DNA from: Anaspis maculata
Lineage: Eukaryota; Arthropoda; Insecta; Coleoptera; Scraptiidae
DNA: 64,000 nucleotides
Direction of reading: 5' to 3'
Assembly: GCA_949128115.1 (NCBI GenBank)
Contig: OX421961.1
Span: 126,793,050 to 126,857,049, forward strand
The notes beneath the pieces are model-generated. The model was given only the letters and a program-made list of their open reading frames with translations, was not told where the DNA came from and made no database searches. How positions within the stretch are numbered: the stretch's first letter is position 1; each line of letters opens with the position of its first letter. Shown one piece after another: positions 23,379 to 36,185 of this stretch. The position numbers and the translations under genes were made by a program.

Positions 23379-24575
23379 TACAGGGTGTTTGCAAACTTGG
23401 GGTAGGAAATTGAACCGCAGTCACGGAAATTCTTCAAGAGTATAAAAAAAATGTCGAAAAATTTCTAGGGTTATTTTCGAGGTTATTTTAATTTTTAAAA
23501 ATATGAATAAGGGTCAAAAGGTGGTCCTTCGACCTCCTCTATTTTTGTTATTTTGAAAGATTTCAGTTAACTCTTTTGAACAGACCAAAAAGCGATGTTT
23601 TTGAACCTTTGAATGTGTTTTGTAATTTTATTTACTATACAGGGTGAGTCATAAATCTTGAAAATACAGTTTTTTTTTCAAAAATGCATGCGGAAAATTT
23701 GATATGAGAATTATTTGTATTAATTGTAGCTCTACATTAGCTTTATAACCTCTATAATGTTTCACGGGCATTTTTGAGGAAAAATAAATTCTTAGGATTT
23801 ATAACTCCACCTGTATATATTAAATAAAATTACAAAACATATTCAATAAAGGTTCCAAAAATTTGCTTTTTGGTCTGATGGAAAGAGTTTTTTGAAATCT
23901 TCCAAAATAACGAAAATAGAAGGGGTCGAAGAACCAGCTTTTGATCCTCCATATTTCCAAAAATAAAAATCATAAATTTTTTCAATATTGTTACGAGCGG
24001 CGATCCCGTTTATATTGGTAAACACTCGATCTTTCTGGATCCTTTCATCCATTAGATCGCAGTGTAGAAGTCTAGAGCGATCTGGTGCATTCCAGAGCGT
24101 TCGTGTATGTGAAACTGAATGGAGACTTGAACGTTCGATCAAGGCACATCAGTCCACTTTGGCGGAGGTGCAGATTCCAGAGCACATGGAAAGCACGCGG
24201 AAGGTGTGTGTGATTATTCAGGAATAGTCTAGAAACCGCATATGTCAGGCACTATGGAATTTGCTGGAAGTAGACAGAAAGCTCGGGAACGCTGTTCGGA
24301 GGCCTTATATAAGGCATCAGCCGGCAGCTCGCGGCAGTATTGAATTGGATAGCGAGCGATAACAAGCGAAGTACCTGCGATATAATTCCAAGCGTGAATA
24401 ATTGTTGGTGTATTGATTGTAGTACGCAGAAATAAACAGTGTTTGTTTTAAAACAATCGTCTCAATTATATTCGAGCCCGTACGCGAAATATCGTAGCAA
24501 TATTTTGCTGGTGCTTTTGGATCATTTCTCTACCTGCTGTTCAATTTTCTACCTCAAGTTTGCGAACATCCTGTA
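23379..24575. mobile_element. MITE N, hosting MITE O in its loop and a solo LTR in its right arm
   Basis: Ends TACAGGGTGTTTGCAAACTT and complement (AAGTTTGCGAACATCCTGTA). MITE O (23638-23815, TACAGGGTGAGTCATAAAT to ACTCCACCTGTA) sits at the symmetry centre. The right arm is interrupted by the LTR at 23991-24499. Confidence 0.7.
23991..24499 (+). mobile_element. Solo LTR (509 bp) with 4-bp target duplication
   Basis: Begins TGTTACGAGCGG and ends ATCGTAGCA, short inverted ends typical of Ty3/Gypsy LTRs. ATAT lies on both sides (23987-23990 and 24500-24503). It contains a TATATAAGGC box near 24306 and AATAAA near 24431 in the right order for an LTR promoter and poly(A) site. No internal region remains, so it is probably a recombination product. 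Confidence 0.75.
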
Positions 24576-24587
24576 CAGAGGGCTCGA

Positions 24588-25002
24588 TACAGAATGTTTC
24601 AATGGAAACAATAAGCCACTCTGAATACACTTTTGCCTGGTGAAATTTAGAAAATTTCCCGAGACCCATCGATTTTTGTTTCGACGCGGGGACATACAAA
24701 GCATATACATTGGCAAATTTCTATCTTCACCTCCATCCACCCCAACTTCGAAATTTCAAATGACACCACCTACCTTTGCGAAACATCGGATTGAAGGGAA
24801 TTTAATTCTCTCTCTGAAAACATTTTTTCACTTTCAATTTAACATTCGGAGTATTTTGGGATGAAAAGAGGAAATTTGCCAATGTATGCTTTATATGTCC
24901 CCGCATTGAAACAAAAATCGACGACGGGTCTCGGGAAATTTTCCAAATTTCACCTAGCAAAAATTTATTCAGGTTGGCTCGTTTCCATTGAAACACCCTG
25001 TA
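24588..25002. mobile_element. MITE P
   Basis: Ends TACAGAATGTTTCAATGGAA and complement (TTCCATTGAAACACCCTGTA). Arms include ACATACAAAGCATATACATTGGC against its complement. No ORF of note. Confidence 0.65.
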
Positions 25003-26037
25003 CAATGTATCTACTGTGAAAGGCAGCTTTTAAAATAACATGAAAAAGGGGAAATTTTAATGTAGGAATAAATAAGAATACAGGTTCCTCAAAAGAGAGA
25101 TGGAGAATCCGCGATTCCGCGCAGCTGTTTTCGGCACGTTCTGCGCACAGTGTGCCATGAGTGATCGCGTCATTTGTATTTACATTGCTCCGCCGTGTTG
25201 AAAGTGCGTTTTATTTTTTGAATTTTGAAGCCAATAATCATGCTGGGAAAGTATCGCTAAAAAATATAACGAACTTCTCAATGAATATTGCAAATGAATA
25301 TTCCGCAGAGAAGAATTTGCCAGAGAGGCATTTGATGCGCGTATACAACTATTTTTGTAATGGATATATCAACGATATATGAACGTGCGCAGAAAGCACA
25401 GGGCCGCTATTATTGAATCGTGTGAGAAAAGTCCCCGGGAGTTTTATATAATCCGTACTACACTTCTGTAGCGAAAGTTGCCTAAAAACCACGATTTTAG
25501 GCAACATTCGCTACATCAGTGTACTGCGGAATGTATTTTACTTTCAGGGACTTTTCTCACACGATTCAAGAATAGCGGCCCAGGTAAATGCGTGTCCCAT
25601 GTCCCACTTTTAATATGTTTTATGGTGTATTATGGCCATCACTATAAAAGTGTTTGATGCAAAAATGTGGCCAAGTGTACCCTTGCATTAATGACTATTG
25701 ATGAACTAAGCAGGAAGCTCCCTACTATTATAACGCTGAAGGGCTTGTGGTTCTTTTTGCTTCATCGAGTGTCACGTCGTATTTTATGGATCCATGCTTA
25801 AAGACACATTCGCTGTATAACTTGTGGACTTGCATAGTGGCCCACAACATCTATTTTCCATAACTACTTGTGAAAACTGTATAAATACCAATAATAACAC
25901 CATCAAAACACACGTCCGGCTTATGGAATCGGGGCAATGTTGGCACACTAGGATTGCGACGATTTACTGCGCAATCGAACGTGACGTCACGAGCTAGAAA
26001 GAGACGCTCAATTCAGGAAACCTGTATTACGGGCGGA

Positions 26038-27344
26038 ATAGGTCGTATCGACGTGACGTCACGCTCCTGAAAATCGGCCATCTTGTAGAGGCTAATCAAA
26101 CTGACTTTTATCACATCAACTAGTGTCACAAAGTTCATGTTTTCAATGACCCAGAAGATGGTAGTTTGCTCTGTTCGCTGTGTATATGGCTGTTCGGCCA
26201 CCTACTCCCGCATGGGTGTATCGGTTTTCACTGTTTTGGACTACCCTGGAGTGTTGATATCCCGTGAAGATCGAGCGCAGGAATGATCTGAACAACGGAA
26301 ATCCTGATGGCTTTATCGAGCAAGTCGAAGAAATTATCTCAACAGAAAGTTCACAAGAGACTTGAAAGCTTGCAGAGAACACTTCTTGCGTGCGGTAGGT
26401 CGTGTGCTTCTTCTGCTTAATGGGCTATTAGATGCTTGACTGAGAACGTTTCTGTACCCAACGCAAGAGGCCTACAAGGGCCTCCCGCGTTGTGTTTTTG
26501 CATCATATCCAATGTGTAGTCGAGATTTTGATTCACCAGCTCAAATGGGTCACACTACAAACACAGCACACAGCACCGCAAGTTTCTACTCGCGGCTGGG
26601 CAAATCATCGTCAGCAAGCGTCTTGCTGTAATTGCTTGACAACTTCGCCATGTCAGTCTTGATGTAGGTATATGCCGATCAGCTTTTAAATTCAGCACTA
26701 GAACGGTAATTTTTGCACGCCAAGTTGGCAATTCTGCGATATTTGGGGATGCTCAAATTTGTAATGTTAGATCAATATTTCCCCAGATGACCTTGAATTC
26801 GTATTGTCAATCGAGTACACCGCTGTTGCAAGATTGTATATGAACGCTCAAGACGTCTTGATTTTGATAGACTTTCTCCAGTTTAAATGGGCGACTGGTG
26901 AACAGTTTTTTTGAATAAAATAGTGAATCATAATATACCATCATATCATATACTAGGTTGGGAAAACTGTTCTAATGTATGGTCAGAAATGAAGGCCTAG
27001 TGTCTAAAACCTAGAACGGCTCGGCACTCTGTCACTTACCTGCCATTCTGACAATATAACAGTCATAACAGCCAAGGCAACACTGTGGCGGAATATGATG
27101 CAAGGAGACGCCAGAATTGGCATTTCATGTCAAAATTTTCTAACCTCATTGGACTTTGCCACAAAAAGCCCGCTTTCACGTGACTTGGTCTGTCAGAGTC
27201 CGTTACACCCTAGGGAACATGGCCAACCATGTTTTAATTTATACTGAATTTAAAACGTGATCGGCATATATGTGACAAATCTAAATCTCAGTCAGCTGTT
27301 TTTGATTAGCTCCTACAAAATGGCCGCCTCGTCGATACGACCTA
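26038..27344. mobile_element. 1.3-kb foldback element
   Basis: The left arm ATAGGTCGTATCGACGTGAC with ATCTTGTAGAGGCTAATCAAA pairs with TTGATTAGCTCCTACAAAATGG and GTCGATACGACCTAT at the right. The ORFs inside are short. It is a non-autonomous DNA transposon candidate. Confidence 0.6.
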
Positions 27345-29559
27345 TTGGGAAGTGACGAAATTGCACACGGGGTGATGTAGAGTCAGGAAACGCATGCCGG
27401 CGCATTGGTTTGGTAGGCCCGGGGTTGAGACGAGAGGGAATGGGGCAAAAAAGAATCGGTCCGAGAAACACGGGGATGAGGGAAGAGGATTCGCGTCGTA
27501 GCAGTCAATAACGGCAGATGTGCGTGAGGAAGAAAAAATTATTATTTATCAAGAAGAATGAATTAAGAAGAGGGCTAAAAACACTGTTAATAATTGTAGT
27601 GCATCAGTGACGAGAAAGGAAAATATTGAGGCAAGTCTGATTTCCATTGTAATCAAATGATAGTTGTTTAAATGGGGTTTGAAGTAATTGTTTTGCTTCT
27701 AAAATTATAGAAGGTTTTGTTCTTGATATTTCGAAAAGCCATAGTAAGCGTCAAGCCGATTCAATTCCCTGTAGTTGCTCTGAGCTTTCAAATACGACCC
27801 CTTGTGTCAGCTACCTACCTTCAAGACGCCAGAAAATGGTGAAAGCTTCAGTAACCCTTTGGGAAGATCTCGTTTCCTGCAGGTTGATTCCTAGGTCGGT
27901 TCTGCTGAAAATCCAGCGCTCTGGACTTATATTTGGATCGATTCTGGGCGAAATCTCGCACACGCGTTATTTTACCCCATAGAATGAATGATCTAACCAT
28001 TTTCGCACGACAAGGAGTTTATGAGCATTCAAAATAAGCTAGCGTTCCAAAACAAAGAGAACCTCTTTCTACAATGCCCAGAAAATTCAGTGTTGTTTCG
28101 AAAACACTCCAAGATAGAAAGGAACATTGCAGATTTGTGGTTTGTGTGAAGTTATTCAACCCAGCATGAAATAGAGCTGCTGGATAAGTCTGTGAGTCGC
28201 AAACTACAGCACCAGCCGGATATAAAAATGCATGAAATGTAAACACTCAATCTTCATGTAAGTTATTTGATCGATAATTAAAATAATGGCTGTAAATTCG
28301 AAATACCAAGACAATACTTTGTGAACAAAAATCTCTCTTTAAGTACAGTTAAATAATCAAAATTTCTCTTCGTACAGAATGAAAAATGGACAAGAAGAAA
28401 GAAAGGGTTGAAATTAAAATTCGACGAAGAATTGATTAATTATGCCGGGAATCAAACTCAAGTGCGTTAGGAAACAGGTTCACCAATAGAAAATTAGGAA
28501 AATGCGAAATGGAATTAAATTGACAGGGTTGGGTAAGTAATTAGTCGCGGGGCTTCTCGCGTAACTAGGGTGTACTTTTCTTTCAGAAACCGAATGTAAA
28601 CTGAATTAACTAATTCCTATCGTTAGCTGGATTCAGCAGTTCAGCACGTCTGGAAATTATGTAATGAATAATTAAGCTAAGCATAATTGAATTGGCCATG
28701 ATTGATTAATCCGTAATAAAGATCAGGTGTGGTGTTAAATGACTTTGTTTATTTCTCAATATTTATTCAATTTATCCTCTTCCATAGAACTGAGGTTACT
28801 CGCATGGCAGGGGTATTAGGGCACGACGGAGAATTGAGGTAGGTGGAAAATTGACTTAAATGACTTAGGTAAAGGTAGTAAAAAATTACGGCAACGAAAA
28901 ACACAACGTAGGGTCGATTATGGTATTACAGCTAATCAAGTTAATTTAGAGAAAGCGGTTTTTTTACAGTACATAGGTAAATTTCAAATTCTCGTCTAAA
29001 TATAACTTTCCATGGGTATTCATGTATTTTCATTGAAAAACAGGTACTTGTCCGCATGTCGTAACTTTTTAAATCCAGCGGCTTGTGAACTTCAACGCTT
29101 AATCGGCAACTGAGCTACTCAATGGAGCCGATTTTTTTTTTAATCTTCCTATTTAGGATTAGATGCTGTGACCTTCCCGTGTGGAAAGTGTGCTAAAAAA
29201 ATGCTTCTGTACCGGTTGCATTTTGCAAACGACCTGCAAATCAGAAATTCCCTAACGAACGCCACTGCCATTTGACGTACGCACTTGTCCGACGCCAACT
29301 TCACGCCGTCAAAATTTTTACGTTTTCACCTGCTGATGATTAAAGCCGACGATTCCCATCGATTCCGTGCGTCGTCTGGATTCCAAAAATCCGACAATTT
29401 CCAGGACCGTCCGTTTATCGCTCAATCAGTGCTCGAGATAACAGCAAACGTACGGAGAGGAGCGCGTGAAGTATGTCGCCACCCGCTCAAACGTCAACCA
29501 AACGTCAAAGGCGAGGCCATTGAGTCACCAAGCGGTGTTTCCTGTGTTGAGTGTTGTTA

Positions 29560-29691
29560 CTGTTGTTGACAACTAGAGCCTACTGGTGTTTTCGAAAAAG
29601 GGGCGAGCTCTCCGAAAAACCCCCACGGGCACTGCAAGCGCCAACACTCCCGAGACCAATCGCTGTCCAATTTTATTCATCCCGAAAAAAG
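29560..29691 (+). other. Ral 5' untranslated exon (3' end at 29691)
   Basis: A donor site AAAAAAG|GTAAGA at 29692 and an acceptor CCTGTTTCAG at 29781-29790 frame a 99-nt intron just before the Ral start codon. The 5' end of this exon is not determined; no TATA box was found. Confidence 0.55.
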
Positions 29692-29799
29692 GTAAGAACG
29701 CAATGTTCAAAAATAGACAAGGTCAATGAACAGTAACAATACATTGATGGATGGCACGCCTCTCGAACGTTTCTTTTTGTCCTGTTTCAGAAGGAAACC

Positions 29800-32700
29800 A
29801 TGTCGAAGAAACCGACGATCCAGCCGGCCCTGCACAAGGTCATCATGGTGGGTTCGGGCGGCGTGGGCAAATCGGCCCTGACGCTGCAGTTCATGTACGA
29901 TGAGTTCGTCGAGGACTACGAACCGACCAAAGCCGATTCGTACAGGAAAAAAATCCTGCTGGACGGCGAGGACGTGCAGATCGACATCCTGGATACGGCC
30001 GGGCAGGAGGACTACGCCGCCATCAGGGACAACTACTTCAGGAGCGGCGAGGGGTTCCTGTGCATATTCTCCATCACCGAGGACGAGAGTTTCCAGGCCA
30101 CACAAGAATTCAGGTTGCGCGTTTGTTGTGCCGTGTGATCAAAGCACAAGGGTACTCATTTTGAATTTGCAGGGAACAAATTTTACGGGTGAAGAACGAC
30201 GAGAACATTCCCTTCCTGTTGGTGGGCAACAAAAGTGACCTTGAAGACAGGAGGAAAGTCACTTTCCAAGAGGCCAGTGATAGGGCGAAACAGTGGGGTG
30301 TGCCGTATGTTGAAACGTCGGCCAAAACTAGGGAGCATGTCGATAAGGTTTGTTTTGTTTTTGTTTGTTTTTTGTATGTAGGTTGGTACTTATTAAAACA
30401 GAGTCTTGTGAGCTGTTAGGAAGGCAAACAAAGGCACTTGGAAGCGGTAATGAGCTTTGACATGTTATTTTACGGAACAGGAATCTTGATAACCATCTTA
30501 AATTGCCTGGGAATGTGAGCTGTAACACAATAGGTCAAGGAGTCAACATGCTGCTAGAGCTATTCTTGAAACTGGTTTAATTCCACTTTACTGTTAATTT
30601 GGATAATAATTATTCTATCAATTGCATATTATACCTTACGTTGATGATTTACCAAGGTGACTAATGAGTTGGAAAATATATGCATAAGTGATGGAACAGT
30701 GATAAGAAGAGTGATTCATGGCATTCCTTTCAGTTATGATTCATTATTTAGTTGAAAGCAAAGAACTGAAATAATTATTGCTAAAGCCCATATTATCCTA
30801 TCTGAGTGAAAATTGAGGTCATGGGCATGGGACGTAAGAGGAGGGGGAGGGGTCACGTGAGTTATTTTTGGGTAGTCAGTCTTACAGGTGATTGCAAAGT
30901 ATCGCATTCCGGCAGTACTTACAGTACATGGAATGTTTTATTTTATGCAGCCCACAAAGAATGATGAACAAGTGGAAAGGTACTCACGGGCGTGAGTCTC
31001 AGAAACGCATTTTCTAAAATGCATAAACACTTCACGTGTGAGGGGCGGCGGCTGTAAATGTTGAAAAAGTGAATTTGGTATGTACAGGGTGATCACGCGA
31101 AATTTAATCCCCCCCCCCCCTTACTCATCGCTTCCTCTTCGAGATATTTTGAAGAATCAAAAACTAAATCTTAAATCATTTTCCCCGTAGCTTTTGAATA
31201 TGATCATCACAATTTTCTGTATCTTAATATTCATAATACAGGGTGTAAAAAAATTGCGAAACCCTCTATTTAATTATTACAGTCGATGAAGCTTTTTACG
31301 CTGATTACAAAAATGAATGGCACTTGTGGCTTTTGCCCTAAATAATTTGCTGTTAAGAAACTATTTCCAGTTTCGCGGATATTACTTTCGAGATTATTTT
31401 GGTCAAATGGCTGTGATTATAACGCCAAATTTTCAAAGTGAGCCATGCCATGTTTCTTGAGGTGGATTTATGCTCTCAAAAAATGAGAATAAAAATAACG
31501 ATAAGAATAAAAATAAGATAAATAAGCACGGCAACTGCCCATTTATACTTCGGAAATAAAAATAAGAATAAGAAATAGTTTGAAACATTGCTCCTAGGTG
31601 TCACTCAAAGCATTAGAATGACAGTTGTCAAAATTTGTAGTTACAGTTTTAGCAGTTTGCTCTTGTTATTGCGGTTCTTTTCCTATTTGTTTTGTTTGAT
31701 GTTATACAGTATCACTAATCCGTAGATAATACATCGCATTATTTCAAATTAATATCATGTGTAGTGTAGGTATCTACTTCTCAACTAAATTATTGCACTA
31801 ATAGACAATTACCACTGATGAGAACTTGTGAAGATAACTGGTAGATGGCGCCACGTTTGGACCGCCGTTACGAAGCAACCCGTGGGAGTTTCTCGCCTAT
31901 CCAAAGACAGGCGGTTTCAGGCAATTCTTGCTACATCGATGTACTGGGGATTGCATGAAAGCAGCCCCCCATCGTCATCGGCAAAGCTCGACTGCGTTTG
32001 TCACTCGTTCGGCTTATCTTCGAGTAGAAGTTGAAAATATTCAACTTGTTACTTTCAAGGTGCGTTCAGTCAGCTTATTTAGCCGCAAGTTTTAATTTTA
32101 GTCGCAAGCGCAGCGACGCCCATTGGCTCTTATGAACCAGCTTCCTCAGAACAGCCAATAACCGATGCAGCGCTTACGACTAAAATTAAAACTTGCGGCT
32201 AAATAAGCTGACTGAACGCACCTTTATTCTTGAATTTCTTGGGCAGTAGCGGCGATAAGTATTTTTTGGGAGGGGCTAGGATCTCGTCATTAACGAAAGG
32301 AAACACAAGCCACGGAAGGCTTTAAAACACATTGTAGAATATCATTCTACATAAGTTAACCGCGTAACTTGATTGTTCAATAACATTTAGGATGATTTGT
32401 GCAGAATTTAGGGAACATTTCGCCCTTGAAGACTCTTTTACGCCGCCACTGTTGACACATCTGCGCATCTCCAATACGCAACACTGAATGGAAAGTTAAG
32501 TTTCTTATTCTTGTTATTTTTTATTTTGGAACATTAACGCTTGAATCTGGAAGCTCATTTTCAACATTTTCTTATTTTTATTTTTATCGTTATTTTTATT
32601 TTGATTTTTATTCTTTTGCGGGCATAAATCCACCCTTCCACTATTTTCAAGTATTTTGTTATTCTACTATTATGTACTACCGGCAGAAAGGCGGAGCTTC

Positions 32701-34410
32701 TTGATACGTGACTAGTAGCGCCCGCAGTGGCCACGAGAAAAGTTAATTCCTGTGACATTTAAATAAACAAACATTCCTGTGAAATCTTGTTTTCAATGAT
32801 TATTTTATTGTAAGCGTCTTGAAAACCCGTGAATCCCTGAAAATATTGAATTATAATCAAAGGGGGGAGTTTTGTGAAGGTCGCAAATGATTTTTTCAAG
32901 TCCTTGAGGGACCAACTTCGATTTTGTACGCGAGTTTGTACGTTATAGCCCGGATGTTAGGCGCCAACCACCTTGCATTAATGATTGAGCAGTGCCGTTT
33001 GGTAAGAATGTTCAACATACCCATGCCTTAATTTTAACAGGTGTTGTCAAGATGGCGGTCCGTGCAGATGCCGTATACAGGGGATCAAAAATGCAAACAA
33101 CTCATGAACCAGAACCAACATAGTTTGAGTCATGAAAATCAGCGTGCAGATTCACAATTCAGTGCTTATTAAGCTGAAACAAACCGTGTCTGAATATTTC
33201 CAACCGTTCTTGAAATATTGTCAATTTAGTGTTCGATTAACTCAACGTCATACCTTCAAAATTAAAAGAGATAAAAATTTTTGAACGATTTCCCAGCACT
33301 CTACTACATCTCCATATTACGCAGCTTCAAGGTGGCTGGACACTTTTGAACCACCCTGTATTCAAGCCAAACAGTGAATATTCGTCTAAAAATATTGTTT
33401 TGTTTTGCCCTACAAAATTTGTAATGAAATAATGGAAAGTGCTGCAATCACTCAATCAGCCGGCAAGTTGAAAACGCCAAGATCGAGCGCCATTTGTGAC
33501 GGTTCCGACTAATAATGCAACTTCCCACCGCGCCGGTCAGACGGATGCACTGGGATTGTGAATTGTGACAACGGGCTGGACAGTAGCATAAAATAATGCC
33601 AATGTAGTGCAGTATGGGTCAGGAATTCAACGACTACCTTATGAATGAGTTCATTCAAACTCAAGTTCATTGCTTTGTTACATCAACAACTTATTTGTAC
33701 AATCATATAAATCACTTAAATTAATTTTAATGTTGAGGTTTTTGCCACTTCCACACAAGTTTCGCAATTAGAAGAAAATCTCTACGACACTGTTAGCACT
33801 CTGCGCTCTGAACGCCAGTTAGCCACACCTCCGATCCATACGATTGGATGGGAACGATGACACACATACGGCGCGTATACAATACGTTTAAAAATAGGAG
33901 TGAAATTCTTGAAGTTGACTATTTTCTTCTACCTAAAATTTTCAAAATTTCGCAAAAACAAGAAATACGTTAATTTTTATGTTCATTGAACTTTCTGCTC
34001 AAGCAAAAAAATTACACTGTATAGGCCCATTACCTATTTCGTGGGTGTCACCGTGTTTCTGATTTCGCTTCACTGTGCTTCATGCGGTGGAAAACCAAGT
34101 AAAGATGGTTCAAGTGTGTTTTCATATCTCTGGTTTTCATCTTTTGAATGCCAACCAGTTGACAACCTGTCACAGTGGTGGCTAAGGGTACACCACATGG
34201 GTTGGTGGCTAGGATCACGTACCACTTTTTCAAATAGTCAAAATTATACTTTTTCAAATAGTCAAAATTATACTTTTTCTTTCTATTTTCTAGGTATTTT
34301 ACGACCTAATGAGAGAAATCCGCGCGCGAAAGGTGGAAGAAAACAAAACCAACAACGGAAGGGGGAAGGACAAAAGCAAAAAGAAGAAACTGAAGTGTGT
34401 CATACTGTAG
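29800..34410 (+). CDS. Ral: Ral small GTPase, complete, 3 coding exons
   Basis: Ras-family switch that binds exocyst and RalBP1 effectors at membranes to control vesicle delivery and cell shape. Exons 29800-30113, 30173-30347 and 34294-34410 sum to 606 nt (201 aa, human RalA 206). Seen: P-loop GSGGVGKS (18-25), the Ral effector loop YEPTKADSY (40-48), DTAGQ (65-69), NKSD, ETSAK, then a lysine-rich tail ending in the CAAX box CVIL. Terminal leucine favours geranylgeranylation. Junctions are GT-AG in matching phase; the first coding intron is only 59 nt, the second is 3.9 kb and carries repeats. Start ATG at 29800 follows AAGGAAACC. Sequence identity to the family is very high. Confidence 0.97.
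31455..32645. repeat. Foldback in Ral intron 2, A/T-rich arms
   Basis: GAGAATAAAAATAACGATAAG near 31490 pairs with TTATCGTTATTTTTATTTTG near 32590, and GGTGGATTTATGCTC pairs with GGGCATAAATCCACC. It encloses the 32057-32224 hairpin. Confidence 0.5.
32057..32224. mobile_element. 168-bp near-perfect hairpin MITE
   Basis: Ends AAGGTGCGTTCAGTCAGCTT and complement pair, and the pairing continues through TATTTAGCCGCAAGTTTTAA. Only the central 60 bp or so are unpaired. Confidence 0.75.
33362..34035. repeat. Interspersed repeat copy 2, in Ral intron 2
   Basis: Reverse-complement relative of 8680-9262 in MIOS. It ends 260 bp before the last Ral exon. Confidence 0.65.
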
Positions 34411-35205
34411 AAAATCACATGCACACATCACACATCACCCCTTCTTCTCCCCTCAATCTCCGATTTCGTTGCGCCATCTTCTATGAATGCTCCATTTTGC
34501 TTTGCATGTATAATCGTGTACAACTTTCTTATGTAAAATAAGAATAATCATTACTTTTGTGTTGTTTTACGTTTTCGAAAACCCACACGGCCATTTCTCT
34601 TCGGCACTAAAATTATTCTTATTACAAGTTTAGGTCCAATATGTAAGTATTAAAATATTGAAAACGATTGCAATGTATACCCACAATCACTGCTCTTTTG
34701 TTATCACGATATATTTTGATAAAGCTGCTGTTATCATGCGTCTTATATCATTTATGTATTATCTTGATATTCTGTTGAATGTTACTTTTAAGAATGTACA
34801 ATGTTTAATATTCTAGATTTTAAGTGATATTTATTTTATAGAAAGAAAACATATTACTGTGCAAACCATAAAGATTCTCAGTTTTTGTCTACATTGAAAA
34901 TATTATTTATCATACAAATGCTCTTGTATTTTAAATATGTAAAAAAAAAACAGAACAAAAGTATGTTGTGTTCCCTCGAATTTCCTGCTTAGCTTGGCGC
35001 AGTTTTCTAATTTAGCGCGCGCCCGGGTCGTTCTGCAAGTCGACCAATGAAAAACGCTGGCTCGCCAAGCTAGAAAACGGCGCCAAGTTTTGCTGGAAGT
35101 TGGATGGAAATGCTTCTTAAGTTGTAATATTATTAAGGATAAGAAAAAATATGCTTATGTTTAGCTTGATGGTTTTTTGTAAACGTTGAAAACTTGTATA
35201 ACTTT

Positions 35206-35211
35206 AATAAA
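35206..35211 (+). terminator. Ral polyadenylation signal (first of two)
   Basis: AATAAA about 800 nt after the Ral stop; a second lies at 35313-35318. Confidence 0.5.
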
Positions 35212-36118
35212 AACGAAGGAAAACTGTATATTTCGATATATTTTCAGGAGATTGTATTTTTTTCCACCACTATACTACTTGTATACTGCCATTGCAATAT
35301 AAATATTTGCTAAATAAAGTTTTAATTACGTCCTTTTAAAACGATTTTGCCGTGATTTCACTTCCGAGTTTGAGAGCTGCGAGTCTGTGCCCTTGTTTTG
35401 TTCTGGGTACTTTGGAGAGTATGTGTACCAAATTTCTTGCTTTTATAATCAGTTGGTATCAGAAAGGACAAGGTACGATTGCGGATAAATAAAGTGGGAC
35501 ACTGGTCATTCAAGTTTTTTTGCAACAATTTGGGCTCCAAATACTCATTTAGATAAGTAAATAACAAAATAATGGATGACACTCCTCCTTTTTTTTGTCC
35601 GCAGTGGTAGGTAATGAGTACTACTATTCAGTATTTAAATACCAGCAGTATTTTAAATACTGCCAGGATTTCGATTACTGCTAGTGTTTTAATTACTGCC
35701 AGTATTGCGCCAATTAATCACTGAGCTTGCAATGATTAATTGTGTTTTTTTTCAGTATTTATTTCTGTGAGGGCGTCCACTTTTTGTTCTCCATCTTGAT
35801 TCACTGCTCTCCGACTGGCTCTTCCGTCGGTACTTCGCCGGTGACCGTGATTAGTCTGCCCTCTCGCCCTCCGGTCTGCTAATCATATGTTCGCCGAAGC
35901 CGACCTCTTTTGGTTGGACATCTGCTTCAAGGTCGAACCGTTTTTTATATACCGACAACTAATTATTTGTCCAGCAGTTAATTCCATCAACATTTTTTGT
36001 TGACATCTTCAGCCCAATCTAGCCATGCGATCGATACATTTTTTTGCTTGAAAAAACCACCCGCTTCGATTATTGTGGGTCGTAATAATTCACAGTAGGT
36101 AGTAAGTCAACAGTTTAA

Positions 36119-36124
36119 TTTATT
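36119..36124 (-). terminator. Polyadenylation signal of the valyl-tRNA synthetase-like gene
   Basis: TTTATT on the + strand reads AATAAA on the gene strand, 62 nt after the TAA stop. It supports a processed transcript from this gene. Confidence 0.5.
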
Positions 36125-36185
36125 AAAATGTCAATAAGCAACGTATAGGTAAGTACAAAACCAAAGTTTTTCTTCGCTAGATGCC

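Larger units (their letters stand above)
21172..29690. other. 8.5-kb gene-poor region with foldbacks and one solo LTR
   Basis: No convincing coding region was found on either strand. Named repeats within it are listed separately (21412-21653, 21679-22010, 22973-23100, 23379-24575 with a solo LTR, 24588-25002, 26038-27344). From about 27350 to 29280 only unremarkable AT-rich sequence was seen. The last 400 bp become GC-richer towards the Ral promoter. Confidence 0.5.
34411..36185. other. Ral 3' UTR and intergenic DNA
   Basis: Two AATAAA signals (35206-35211, 35313-35318) suggest a Ral 3' UTR of about 0.9 kb. A small inverted repeat sits at about 34991-35088 (GGCGCAGTTTTCTA and related complement). 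Short degenerate TACTGCCAGTAT-like repeats occur at 35635-35710. No other gene is seen. Confidence 0.55.

Noticed and set aside
34041..34541. 166-aa ORF covering the last Ral exon
   Set aside because: It reads the Ral exon in the wrong frame and has no family features.
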